Source of the DNA: FEB-7 sp963698265
GTDB taxonomy: Bacteria; Pseudomonadota; Gammaproteobacteria; Burkholderiales; Usitatibacteraceae
Reading direction: 5' to 3'
Assembly: GCA_963698265.1 (NCBI GenBank)
Contig: CAVOQC010000004.1
Span: 744,001 to 808,000 of the forward strand
Length of the DNA: 64,000 nucleotides
Position numbers and translations under genes: made by a program. The notes under the pieces are model-generated. The model was not told the DNA's origin and did not search any database. It saw only the letters and a list, made by a program, of their open reading frames with translations. Below are positions 25,181 through 33,880 of the stretch, one piece after another. Position 1 is the first letter of the stretch; every line of letters begins with the position of its first letter.

Positions 25181-26698
25181 CTATTCCCCCGGCCCGGAGT
25201 AGCGGTCGCGAAGCAGGTTCTTCTGCACCTTTCCCATGGTGTTCCTCGGCAGCTCCTTCACGATGAAGACACGTTTCGGGAGCTTGAAGTTCGCCAGCCG
25301 CGGCTTGAGCCAGGCGATGACCTCGGATTCCGCCGGCGCCGGGGCTCCGGGCCGGGGCACGACGACCGCCGTCACCGCCTCGCCGAAGTCGGGGTGCGGC
25401 ACGCCGATCACCGCGGATTCGGCGACCGCGGGCAATTCGTCGATCGCAAGCTCGACTTCCTTCGGGTAGACGTTGTAGCCGCCGGTGATGATCAGGTCCT
25501 TGGAACGCCCGACGATCGAGAGGTAGCCGTCGGCGGAAAACGCCCCCACGTCGCCGGTGCGGAAGTAGCCGTCGGACGTGAACTCCTCCCGCGTCTTCTC
25601 CGGCATCTGCCAGTAACCGGGCAGCACGTTGTCGCCCTTCACCTGGATCGCGCCGATCTCGCCGGCCGCGCAGGCTCGCCCGGCCTCGTCGACCACGCGA
25701 ACGCTGGTGCCAGGAAGGGGAAGGCCCACCGTGCCGGGCCGCCGCTCCCCGTCCAGTGGATTGGAGGTGAGCATCCCCGTTTCGGTCATTCCGTAGCGCT
25801 CGATGATGCGCTGGCCCGTTCTTGCCTCGAAATCGGCATGCGTCTCGGAGAGCATCGGCGCCGAACCCGAGACGAAGAGCCGCATGCCCGAGCAGGCCCG
25901 CCGGTCGAGGCCCTCCTCGGCCAGCAGTCGCGTGTAGAAGGTCGGCACCCCCATGAAGACCGTGCTCCGGCCGAAGTCCTCGAGGGCTCGCCGGGCGTCG
26001 AACTTCGCGTGGAAGCGCATCCCCGTGCCGTTCATGAGCACGCAATGGCAGGCGACGAACAGCCCGTGGACATGGAAGAGCGGCAACATGTGCACGAGGA
26101 CGTCGTCCGGAACGAATCCCCAGTACGCGTGCAGCACGGCCGCGTTCGATGCGAGGTTGCGGTGCGTGATCATCGCGCCCTTCGAGCGGCCCGTGGTCCC
26201 GGAGGTGTAGAGGATCGCCGCGAGATCGTCGGCCCTGCGCGACACGGTGTCGAAACGCGTGCCGGCGCCCGCCGCAGCTTCGACGAAAGTGCCCCTTCCT
26301 TCCGCGTCCAGGGAAAAGACATGCCGGATGCCAAGCCGCGCGCACAGGGGTTCGAGCCAGGGAGCCGAGCGCGGCTGGGCAACGACCGCGCCAGGCTCGG
26401 CATTCTCGAGGAAGTAGGCCACCTCCCCTTCCTGGTAGGCGCTGTTGAGCGGCAGGAAGACGAGGCCCGCACGAAGGCAGGCCAGGTAGAGAAACAGGGC
26501 GACGGGCGACTTCTCCACCTGGACGGCCACGCGGTCGCCGGGGGCAAGCCCCAGGCCCGCGAGCAGGCCCGCGAATCGCGCGCAGGTCTCCTCGGCCTCG
26601 GCGTAGGAGATTTCCCGGCCGTCGTCGAGGTAGAGAAGCGCACGGGCGCGATCCGCGGGGAAACGGGATTCGAAGAGCGAAAAGAGATTCTCGTTCAT
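25181..26698 (-). CDS. matB: Malonyl-CoA synthetase (malonate-CoA ligase)
   Basis: 505 residues, AMP-forming acyl-CoA synthetase. AMP motif YTSGTTGRSKGAMITH, RYGMTETGM, GYFRTGDVG and catalytic lysine region LPRNTMGKVQKNLLRD. Length, lack of a long-chain insert and linkage to malonyl-CoA decarboxylase indicate malonate as substrate. Together with matA it turns malonate into acetyl-CoA. Start ATG 26698, 37 bases after the carboxyltransferase-like gene. Confidence 0.92.
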   Translation of the reverse strand: MNENLFSLFESRFPADRARALLYLDDGREISYAEAEETCARFAGLLAGLGLAPGDRVAVQVEKSPVALFLYLACLRAGLVFLPLNSAYQEGEVAYFLENAEPGAVVAQPRSAPWLEPLCARLGIRHVFSLDAEGRGTFVEAAAGAGTRFDTVSRRADDLAAILYTSGTTGRSKGAMITHRNLASNAAVLHAYWGFVPDDVLVHMLPLFHVHGLFVACHCVLMNGTGMRFHAKFDARRALEDFGRSTVFMGVPTFYTRLLAEEGLDRRACSGMRLFVSGSAPMLSETHADFEARTGQRIIERYGMTETGMLTSNPLDGERRPGTVGLPLPGTSVRVVDEAGRACAAGEIGAIQVKGDNVLPGYWQMPEKTREEFTSDGYFRTGDVGAFSADGYLSIVGRSKDLIITGGYNVYPKEVELAIDELPAVAESAVIGVPHPDFGEAVTAVVVPRPGAPAPAESEVIAWLKPRLANFKLPKRVFIVKELPRNTMGKVQKNLLRDRYSGPGE

Positions 26699-26735
26699 GG
26701 TTTCAGTTCAGGAGCGGAGCGGTCCCCGGCGCCGT

Positions 26736-27983
26736 TCAGGGCGGCAGTCCGAGCTTGCGTTCCTCGTCCGCCACGCCGGCGCGCCGGTAATCGGCAATGT
26801 CGCCCACGGCGTCCCGGCCCGCTCCCAGTATGCTCGCGACCGCCGAGCCCGGGAGCACCTGGATGTCCGCGCCATGCACCACCGCCACGTGCGCCGCGGG
26901 AGCGGCGAGCGCGACATACACGCCCCCGCCGGCCCGGTCGAGTATGGTCAGCTCCACATGCGTGCCGTTGGCCGCCAGCGCCGCGAGCGAAACGCCCATG
27001 TCGACGATGAACTCCGTGAGCACCGCCTTCTCGTCCTCCAGCCTCGGGGCGTGGGACTCGCAATCCAGGAGCACCTCGAGCCGTTCCGGCGCCTGGATGG
27101 AGAGCCGCCAGGCGTTCTGCGCGAATCGCCACGCGCGCTCGGCACCGACCGGGGAACTGCCGACCAATCCGAGCACGGGCACCGTCGCGCCCTTCACGCT
27201 CGCCTCTCCGGTGACGACCCCGTCGCATTCGATGACGCGGTATCCCCCGGGGTAGAGGCGCTCGAGCTCCTTTCGGCGAAATGCCTCCGGCTGGCGTTGC
27301 GTGAGCCCCTTTTCCAGACGATTCCGCAGCGACCCGTGGAGTTCGTGAAATGCGCCCCACGAGCCTGCGCCGGGGGCGAGCGCCTCCCGCAGCCAGCCCG
27401 CCACGTCCAGCTCCGGAGACCAGACGGCATTCGCCCCGCTCGACTTGGCGCGGGACCCCGCACCGATTGCCGCCTGGGCGATGGCGCGGAACATCTCGTC
27501 GAGCGCGTCCGCCCCCGCCGACCCAGCGAGGATCGAGGGCCCGGACATGGCGAGCTGGGTTCCGGGGCTGAAGAGGCGCCGGGCGCCAAGATGGGCGAGC
27601 ATGCTCGCGCCGCCGAAGCAGTTCCGCCCGAGGACCACCGCCAGGGGCGCCCCGGCCACGCGCGCGGCAAGGCCCTCGCGAAACAGCCGGCGAAACGCGC
27701 CGAGCGCCTCGAGCCCCTCGGAGACGCGGGCACCGGCGGAATCGAGATAGAGCACCACGGCGGATTTCTCGCGCGCGGCGATCCCGAAGAGCGGCACGAG
27801 CTTCGCGACTTCCGCCTTGCCGATGGAACCGCTCGCGATCCGGTTCTCGATCAGCGCCACCCGCACCGGGCGGCCATCGAGCGACCCCTTGCCGATCGTG
27901 AGATTGGCCACGGGCGCGTCGAGCGCCTGGAAACCGAGCGCAGTGCGCAGCGCTTCGAGGGCGGAAGCGGAAGTCGTACTCAC
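26736..27983 (-). CDS. Carboxyltransferase-like protein, malonate decarboxylase beta/gamma type
   Basis: 415 residues from the GTG at 27983, overlapping the upstream stop (GTGA). Two crotonase-like halves: the first has VVLYLDSAGARVSEGLEALG, CFGGASMLAHLGARRLFSPG and LAMSGPSILAG, resembling the beta subunit (MdcD). The second has VTVPVLGLVGSSPVGAERAW-like sequence, LLDCESHAPRLEDEKAVLTE and HVAVVHGADIQVLPGSAVASI, resembling the gamma subunit (MdcE). So it looks like a natural MdcD-MdcE fusion, catalysing decarboxylation of malonyl groups, but the acyl-carrier protein and transferase subunits of a true malonate decarboxylase are absent here. Its role beside matAB is uncertain. Confidence 0.7.
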   Translation of the reverse strand: MSTTSASALEALRTALGFQALDAPVANLTIGKGSLDGRPVRVALIENRIASGSIGKAEVAKLVPLFGIAAREKSAVVLYLDSAGARVSEGLEALGAFRRLFREGLAARVAGAPLAVVLGRNCFGGASMLAHLGARRLFSPGTQLAMSGPSILAGSAGADALDEMFRAIAQAAIGAGSRAKSSGANAVWSPELDVAGWLREALAPGAGSWGAFHELHGSLRNRLEKGLTQRQPEAFRRKELERLYPGGYRVIECDGVVTGEASVKGATVPVLGLVGSSPVGAERAWRFAQNAWRLSIQAPERLEVLLDCESHAPRLEDEKAVLTEFIVDMGVSLAALAANGTHVELTILDRAGGGVYVALAAPAAHVAVVHGADIQVLPGSAVASILGAGRDAVGDIADYRRAGVADEERKLGLPP

Positions 27984-30886
27984 GGCGCAAGGGCTCCGGC
28001 CAGGACCACGGCCGGATGCACGGCCTGCCGCGCGGCGCCGTGGTCGATCTGGTGGCGGCAACTCGTGCCCGCCGCGACCACCACCGTCGCGGCGCCCGCG
28101 CCGCGCACCGCCGGCAGGAGGGACGCCTCGCCCATGGCCATGGAGACGTCGTAGTGCGAGCGCTCGTAGCCGAACGAACCGGCCATGCCGCAACAGCTCG
28201 ATTCGACGGCATCGACCTTTGCGCCGGGAATGGCACGAAGCACCCGCAGGGTGTCCTCGAAGCTCCCGAACGCCTTCTGGTGGCAATGGCCGTGCACGAG
28301 CATTTCCGGCGCCGCGCCCTCGCGCCAGGCGACCCTCGCGCCATCGCGCAACGCGGCCGCCAGGAATGTCTCGAAGGTAACGGCGAGCTTCGACAGCGCC
28401 GCCGCGCGCTGGTCGCGCGGATGCATCGCGAGGAACTCATCCTTGAGGGAATAGAGGCAGGAAGGCTCCAGGCCCACGACGGGAATGCCGCGCTCGATCC
28501 ACGGCGCAAGCGCATCCAGCATCCGGCGCGACTCGGACTTTGCCCGGTCGACCATGCCCGCCGACAGGTAGGTCCGTCCGCAGCACAGCGGGCGCGAATC
28601 GTCGCCTCGCGCGGCGATGACCTCGAAGCCCGCGGCCTCCATCACGCGCCGCGCAGCCGCGAGATTGTCCGGCTCGAACCAGTTGTTGAACGTGTCGGCG
28701 AGCAGCAAGGCTTCCCGCCCGCCCTTCGCTTGATGCGGCGGCTGCGCGGCAAGCCAGGACCGGCGGCTGAAGGCCGGCAGCGGGCGACGTCCATCGAAGC
28801 CGGCCAGTGCGCGCAGGGCGTGGGAAACGCCGGGCAGGCGCTGGGCGGCATTCACGACCGGAGCGAACCGGGATGCCCAGGGCGCGTAGGCCGGGAGCAT
28901 TCCCACCAGGCGGTCCCGCAGGCTGTGCCCGTGCCGCGCGCGGTCGTGGTGCAGGAACTCGATTTTCATGCGCGCCATGTCGACGCCCGTCGGGCACTCG
29001 CGGCGGCAGCCCTTGCAGGAGACGCACAGGTCGAAGGCTTCGCGCACCGCGTCCGAGACGAAGCCCTCCTCGCCCAGCTGCCCCGAGAGCGCTAGGCGAA
29101 GCGTGTTGGCCCGGCCGCGCGTGAGATGGGCCTCGTCGCGCGTGGCGCGGAAGCTGGGGCACATCGTTCCGGCGTCGAACTTGCGGCAGTGACCGTTGTT
29201 GTTGCACATCTCGACTGCCCCCGGCAGCCCGCCCCAGGCGCTCCAGTCGAGCACGGTCTGCGGCGCCTGAGCCCGGTAGCCGGGCCCGTAGCGCAGCAGC
29301 GAGCGGTCGTCCTGTCTCGGCGGGTTCACGATCTTGCCCGGGTTCATGAGCCCCTTCGGATCGAACCAGCCCTTGATCTCCGCGAGCGCCGCCGTGAGGC
29401 GCGGCCCGAAGAAGGGCGCGATCCATTCGGAACGGACGAGCCCGTCGCCATGCTCGCCGGAGTAGGCCCCCTTGTATCGGCGCACCAGCTCCGCGGCCTC
29501 TTCGGCGATGGCACGCATGCGCAAGGCCCCGTCGCCCTTCATGTTGAGGATGGGGCGAACGTGCAGGCAGCCCACGGAGGCGTGTGCGTACCAGGTGCCT
29601 TCCGTGCCGTGCTTGCGGAAGACCTCGGTCAGCTGCGACGTGTATTCCGCGAGGTGCTCGAGGGGCACCGCGCAGTCCTCGATGAAGGAGACGGGCTTGC
29701 CGTCCCCCTTCATCGACATCATGATGTTGAGGCCCGCCTTGCGCACCTCCCACAACGCCTTCTGCTCCCCGGCTTCGAAGAGCTCCACCACGCCGCCCGG
29801 GAAGCCGAGATCGGCCATCAGTTCCCCAAGGCGCTTCACGCCCTGGCGCTGGACGTCTCGATCCTCGCCGGCGAACTCCACGAGCAGGATCGCATCCGGC
29901 TGTCCGCGCACGTAGGCATCGATGGTCGGCGCGAAGGCGGGAATGCCGCGCGCGAGCTCGATCATCGTCCTGTCCACCAGCTCGACCGCGCAGGGACCGA
30001 GTTTCACGATGTGCTGCGCGGCGTCCATGGCGTCGTAGAAGCGGGGGAAATGCGCGACGCCGAGGGCCTTGTGCTTCGGCACTTCCGCGAGATCGAGCGT
30101 GAGCCGCTCGAACCAGGCGAGCGTGCCTTCGCTTCCCACGAGGAGCTTCGCCAGGTTCTGTCCCTCGGGTGCCAGGCAGTCCAGGTTGTAGCCCGCCACG
30201 CGACGCGCGACCTTCGGCAGGCGCTCCGCGATCTCGTCGCGCTCGCGCTCCCAGAGCGCCGCCGCTTTCCGCGCGATCGCCCGGATGGCCGGTTCGGCGA
30301 GTTCCGCTGCCGGACCGAATCTCCCGCGCGTCCCGTCCGCGAGGCAGGCCTCGATCGCGGCGACGCGGTGGACCATGTAGCCGTAGGCGATGGATCGCGA
30401 TCCGCAGGAATTGTTGCCGGCCATGCCGCCCAGCGTCGCCTGCGCCGCCGTCGAGACGTCCACGGGAAACCAGAGCCCGTGGCGCCGCAATTGCGCGTTG
30501 AGATCGTCCAGGACGAGCCCGGGCTCGACGATCGCCCGCCGCGCGCCGGGATCGACCTCCACCAGGCGGTTCAGATGCTTGCTGGCATCGATGACGAGCG
30601 CCGCGCCGACGGTCTGGCCGCACTGGGAAGTGCCGCCCCCGCGCGGCAGGATCGGCACGCCCTCCTGCGCCGCGATCTGCAGCGCCGTGACGGCGGCCTC
30701 CGCCGTGCGCGGCACGACGATTCCCACGGGTTCGATCTGGTAGATGGAAGCGTCGGTCGCATAGCGGCCGCGGCTCGCACGATCGAAAAGCACCTCGCCG
30801 TCGACTTCCCGGCGAAGGCGTGCGGCGAGGGGGTGCGCGGCGGCGGCGCGGTCCTGCGGAAAGCGAATGGGTCTTGTGGCGGTCAT
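27980..30886 (-). CDS. FAD/4Fe-4S D-2-hydroxyacid dehydrogenase (GlcD-GlcF type fusion)
   Basis: 968 residues. The N-terminal PCMH FAD-binding domain includes ILPRGGGTSQCGQTVG and TLGGMAGNNSCGSRSI. It is followed by the FAD-oxidase C-terminal domain (GEHGDGLVRSEWIAPFFG), a ferredoxin-type cluster motif CVSCKGCRRECPTGVDMARM, and two CCG domains (PLCCGRTYLSAG; SSCCGMAGSFGYE). It belongs to the YdiJ/GlcD-like group that oxidises D-lactate, glycolate or D-2-hydroxyglutarate into the quinone pool. First gene of the leftward mat operon and divergent from a glyoxylate-type aminotransferase. ATG at 30886. Confidence 0.9.
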   Translation of the reverse strand: MTATRPIRFPQDRAAAAHPLAARLRREVDGEVLFDRASRGRYATDASIYQIEPVGIVVPRTAEAAVTALQIAAQEGVPILPRGGGTSQCGQTVGAALVIDASKHLNRLVEVDPGARRAIVEPGLVLDDLNAQLRRHGLWFPVDVSTAAQATLGGMAGNNSCGSRSIAYGYMVHRVAAIEACLADGTRGRFGPAAELAEPAIRAIARKAAALWERERDEIAERLPKVARRVAGYNLDCLAPEGQNLAKLLVGSEGTLAWFERLTLDLAEVPKHKALGVAHFPRFYDAMDAAQHIVKLGPCAVELVDRTMIELARGIPAFAPTIDAYVRGQPDAILLVEFAGEDRDVQRQGVKRLGELMADLGFPGGVVELFEAGEQKALWEVRKAGLNIMMSMKGDGKPVSFIEDCAVPLEHLAEYTSQLTEVFRKHGTEGTWYAHASVGCLHVRPILNMKGDGALRMRAIAEEAAELVRRYKGAYSGEHGDGLVRSEWIAPFFGPRLTAALAEIKGWFDPKGLMNPGKIVNPPRQDDRSLLRYGPGYRAQAPQTVLDWSAWGGLPGAVEMCNNNGHCRKFDAGTMCPSFRATRDEAHLTRGRANTLRLALSGQLGEEGFVSDAVREAFDLCVSCKGCRRECPTGVDMARMKIEFLHHDRARHGHSLRDRLVGMLPAYAPWASRFAPVVNAAQRLPGVSHALRALAGFDGRRPLPAFSRRSWLAAQPPHQAKGGREALLLADTFNNWFEPDNLAAARRVMEAAGFEVIAARGDDSRPLCCGRTYLSAGMVDRAKSESRRMLDALAPWIERGIPVVGLEPSCLYSLKDEFLAMHPRDQRAAALSKLAVTFETFLAAALRDGARVAWREGAAPEMLVHGHCHQKAFGSFEDTLRVLRAIPGAKVDAVESSCCGMAGSFGYERSHYDVSMAMGEASLLPAVRGAGAATVVVAAGTSCRHQIDHGAARQAVHPAVVLAGALAP

Positions 30887-31006
30887 CAGGGTTGTTACCG
30901 GGTCGGCATGGAGTCCAGCGTCTGCCTGCGGCATTATGGGCAGAAAACACCGGCCCGCCGCAATGACGCGCGCTGGCCAAGCAGCGAATCCTTCGGAGGA
31001 CTTTCC

Positions 31007-32200
31007 ATGCCAGCCGGCCGCCATTTTCTCCAGATCCCGGGTCCCACCAATGTGCCGGACCGCGTCCTGCGGGCCATCGACCGCCCCACCATCGATCACC
31101 GCGGCCCCGAATTCCAGGCGCTGGGCCACGAGGTGCTTTCCGGCATCAAGCGCATCTTCCAGACCCGCCATCCGGTGGTGATCTATCCCGCTTCCGGCAC
31201 GGGAGCCTGGGAGGCCGCGCTCGTGAACGTGCTCTCGCCCGGCGACAAGGTGCTCATGTACGAGTCGGGGCAGTTCGCAGCCCTCTGGTGCAAGCTCGCC
31301 AAGCGCCTCGGGCTGGACATCGAGCTCATCGCAGGCGACTGGCGCCGGGGCGCCGAAGCGCCCGCGATCCAGGAGCGCCTCCTTGCGGACAAGGGCCACG
31401 CGATCAAGGCCGTCTGCGTCGTGCACAACGAAACCTCCACGGGTGCGACGACCCGCGTTCCGCTGGTCCGCAAGGCGATCGATGACGCGAAGCATCCCGC
31501 GCTGTTCCTCGTCGACACCATCTCGTCACTTGCCTCGATCGACTACCGGCACGACGAATGGGGCGTGGACGTGACGGTCGGCGGTTCCCAGAAGGGCCTC
31601 ATGCTGCCCCCGGGGCTGTCTTTCAATGCGCTTTCCGACAAGGCCCTGGCCGCGCAGAAGTCGGCGAAGCTGCCGCGTTCCTACTGGGCCTGGGACGAGA
31701 TGCTCGCGCCCAACGAGAAGGGTTTCTTTCCCTACACGCCCGCGACGAACCTGCTCTACGGCCTGCAGGAGGCGATCCGGATGCTCGAGGAAGAGGGCCT
31801 GCCCAACGTGTTCGCCCGCCACGATCGCCATGCGGAAGCCACCCGGCGGGCGGCGGCGGCGTGGGGACTCGAGGTCCTGTGTGCCGTGCCCGAGGAGTAC
31901 AGCTCGTCGCTCACCGCCCTCATGATGCCCGCGGGACACGACGCGGACCGCCTGCGCGCCACGGTGCTGGAACGTTTCGACATGTCGCTGGGCATGGGCC
32001 TGGGCCGGCTCGCGGGAAAGGTGTTTCGCATCGGGCACCTGGGGGACTTCAACGACCTCACGCTCATGGGCACGCTCGCGGGCGTCGAGATGGGCCTGGA
32101 GCTTGCCGGCGTTCCCCATCGCAAGGGCGGAGTTCGGGCGGCCATGGATCACCTGGCCGCGTGCGCCCGTCCGGCCCAGGATGCTGCCCGGGCCGCTTGA
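31007..32200 (+). CDS. Serine/alanine-glyoxylate aminotransferase family enzyme
   Basis: 397 residues, class V PLP enzyme. N-terminus FLQIPGPTNVPDRVLRAIDRPTIDHRGPEF is diagnostic for this family. Schiff-base Lys196 lies in GGSQKGLM and VVHNETSTGATT contacts PLP. It would transfer the amino group of serine or alanine to glyoxylate (or act on related substrates). GGAGG precedes the ATG. It is divergent from the 2-hydroxyacid dehydrogenase, which could produce glyoxylate from glycolate, and is followed by a TRAP transporter. Confidence 0.93.
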   Translation: MPAGRHFLQIPGPTNVPDRVLRAIDRPTIDHRGPEFQALGHEVLSGIKRIFQTRHPVVIYPASGTGAWEAALVNVLSPGDKVLMYESGQFAALWCKLAKRLGLDIELIAGDWRRGAEAPAIQERLLADKGHAIKAVCVVHNETSTGATTRVPLVRKAIDDAKHPALFLVDTISSLASIDYRHDEWGVDVTVGGSQKGLMLPPGLSFNALSDKALAAQKSAKLPRSYWAWDEMLAPNEKGFFPYTPATNLLYGLQEAIRMLEEEGLPNVFARHDRHAEATRRAAAAWGLEVLCAVPEEYSSSLTALMMPAGHDADRLRATVLERFDMSLGMGLGRLAGKVFRIGHLGDFNDLTLMGTLAGVEMGLELAGVPHRKGGVRAAMDHLAACARPAQDAARAA

Positions 32201-32286
32201 CCGCCGCGGTTTACAATGCCCTCCTGCTTCGCGTAGTTTTCTGGCGACTGCCGCACCAGACGGCACCCATCAACCGAGGAGACCCC

Positions 32287-33282
32287 ATGATCGACCGCAT
32301 CCTGAAGGGCGCGCTTGCGCTCATCGCAACGGCCACCCTGGCCATGCCTGCGCTCGCGCAGGAAATCAAGATCTCGCACCAGTTCAAGGCCAACACCGAC
32401 GGGCGCGACAAGGCCACCCGGTTCTTCGTCGAGGAAGTGAACAAGAAGGACCCGGGGCTCAAGTTCCGCATTTACCCGGGCAGCTCGCTCAACATCAAGC
32501 CCGTGGCGCAGTTCGACGCGCTCCAGTCCGGGGCGCTCGAGATGTCCGTCTTCCCGATGTCGTATGCGGTCGGCAAGGTGCCCGAGATGTCGATCACCAT
32601 CATGCCCGGCACGATCACGAGCATCGATCACGCCATGCGCCTGAAAGGCACGGCTTTCCACAAGAAGCTCCAGGAAGTCGCCCACAAGAACGGCGTGCAT
32701 ATCGTCACCTGGTGGTGGACGCCCGGCGGATTCGCCTCGAAGATCGGCGAGATCGGCGGTCCGGCCACGGTCAAGGGCGAAAAGATGCGTGCCGCCGACC
32801 CGACCTTCGAGAGCATGCTGAAGGAAGCCGGCGCCTCGGTGATCAACATCCCGTCGACGGAGATCTACCCATCGCTGCAATCCGGCGTGCTCACCTCGAC
32901 CCTGACCTCGGCCGAGACCTTCGTGAGCATGCGCATCTACGAACAGACCAAGTTCGCGACCGTCGGCGGGGACTACACGCTCTGGTGGCTGCTGCAGCCG
33001 CTCGTGATGTCGAAGGCGGCCTGGGACAAGCTCACGCCCGCCCAGAGGAAGATCTTCGAGGAGGCCGCCGACAAGTCCGACAAGTACTTCGCCGACGGGC
33101 AGCGCGAGGCGGTCACCAGGATGGTCGAGGCCTACACCAAGGCCGGCGCCAAGGTGCGCGCACTGACAAAGGCGGAATTCGAGGCGTGGATCGATCTCGC
33201 CAAGAAGACCTCCTGGCCCGAGTTCGTGGCCAAGTCGGACGACGCGAAGCAGCTCCTGGAGCTGATCACCGCGGTCAAGTAA
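32287..33282 (+). CDS. TRAP transporter substrate-binding protein (DctP family)
   Basis: 331 residues with signal peptide (cleavage near ALAQ-EIK at 24). Features of DctP receptors: IKISHQFKANTDGRDKATRFF, conserved arginine region GEKMRAADPTFESMLKEAGA, and NIPSTEIYPSLQSGVL. Periplasmic capture of carboxylates (type unknown). CGAGGAG before the ATG, and a possible TACAAT -10 near 32213. The downstream membrane genes follow a strong GC hairpin. Confidence 0.95.
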   Translation: MIDRILKGALALIATATLAMPALAQEIKISHQFKANTDGRDKATRFFVEEVNKKDPGLKFRIYPGSSLNIKPVAQFDALQSGALEMSVFPMSYAVGKVPEMSITIMPGTITSIDHAMRLKGTAFHKKLQEVAHKNGVHIVTWWWTPGGFASKIGEIGGPATVKGEKMRAADPTFESMLKEAGASVINIPSTEIYPSLQSGVLTSTLTSAETFVSMRIYEQTKFATVGGDYTLWWLLQPLVMSKAAWDKLTPAQRKIFEEAADKSDKYFADGQREAVTRMVEAYTKAGAKVRALTKAEFEAWIDLAKKTSWPEFVAKSDDAKQLLELITAVK

Positions 33283-33289
33283 AGGAGGC

Positions 33290-33309
33290 GGGGCCGCCCC
33301 GGCGGCCCC
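33290..33309 (+). terminator. GC-rich hairpin between dctP and dctQ
   Basis: Nine-base arms (GGGGCCGCC / GGCGGCCCC) around CC, eight bases after the dctP stop and lacking a T run. More likely an attenuator or mRNA-stabilising stem that raises receptor over permease expression than a full terminator. Confidence 0.5.
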
Positions 33310-33355
33310 GGCCTGCCACTGCCTTCCGCCTGAGGCGGCTCTACAGCCGCGGGAA

Positions 33356-33877
33356 ATGATCGTGCGCCAGTTCGTCCGCTTCGTAGATCGCCTGTCCGTC
33401 GCCTGCGCGGTGGTCGCCGCGATCATGCTCATCAGCGCGACCCTCATCGTCTGCTGGATGGTGCTCTACCGCTCGCTGGGCAATTCGACCTTCTGGGAGA
33501 TCGAGCTCGCCACCTACCTCATCGTGGCGACGGTCCTCATGGGCTCCCCCTTCTGCCTGAAGACCCGCGGGCACATCGGCGTCGACCTCGTTTCCGAGCT
33601 CCTGCCGCCCCGCGGACGCTTCATTCTCGCCCGCGTCCTCGCGGTGCTCGGGTTCGCGGTGTGCGTCTATCTCGCCTGGGAAGGGTTCTGGCTCACGCTC
33701 GAGGCATGGCGATCCCAGGAAACCAGCGGCTCCGCGTGGGATCCGCCGCGCTGGCCATTCTTCGCCTTGATGCCCGTGGGTCTCGGCCTAACCGCCCTGC
33801 AATACGTCGCCGATTTCCTGCGTCCCGAGGAGACCGAAGACGGGGCCAGCTCCGCCGTTTCCGGGCAGGGCGCCTAA
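33356..33877 (+). CDS. TRAP transporter small membrane subunit (DctQ)
   Basis: 173 residues, four membrane helices. FWEIELATYLIVATVLMGSPFCLKTRGHIGVDLV is the DctQ signature. Works with DctM as the sodium-driven permease. Three bases separate it from dctM. Confidence 0.93.
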   Translation: MIVRQFVRFVDRLSVACAVVAAIMLISATLIVCWMVLYRSLGNSTFWEIELATYLIVATVLMGSPFCLKTRGHIGVDLVSELLPPRGRFILARVLAVLGFAVCVYLAWEGFWLTLEAWRSQETSGSAWDPPRWPFFALMPVGLGLTALQYVADFLRPEETEDGASSAVSGQGA

Positions 33878-33880
33878 GGC

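Noticed and set aside
25073..27010. 645-residue plus-strand frame opposite the mat genes
   Set aside because: Arg/His-rich composition typical of an antisense frame in GC-rich DNA, no motif and no start signal.
29126..31006. Upstream extension of the aminotransferase to 1,024 residues
   Set aside because: It lies antisense to the FAD/FeS dehydrogenase; the family start is at 31007 after GGAGG.
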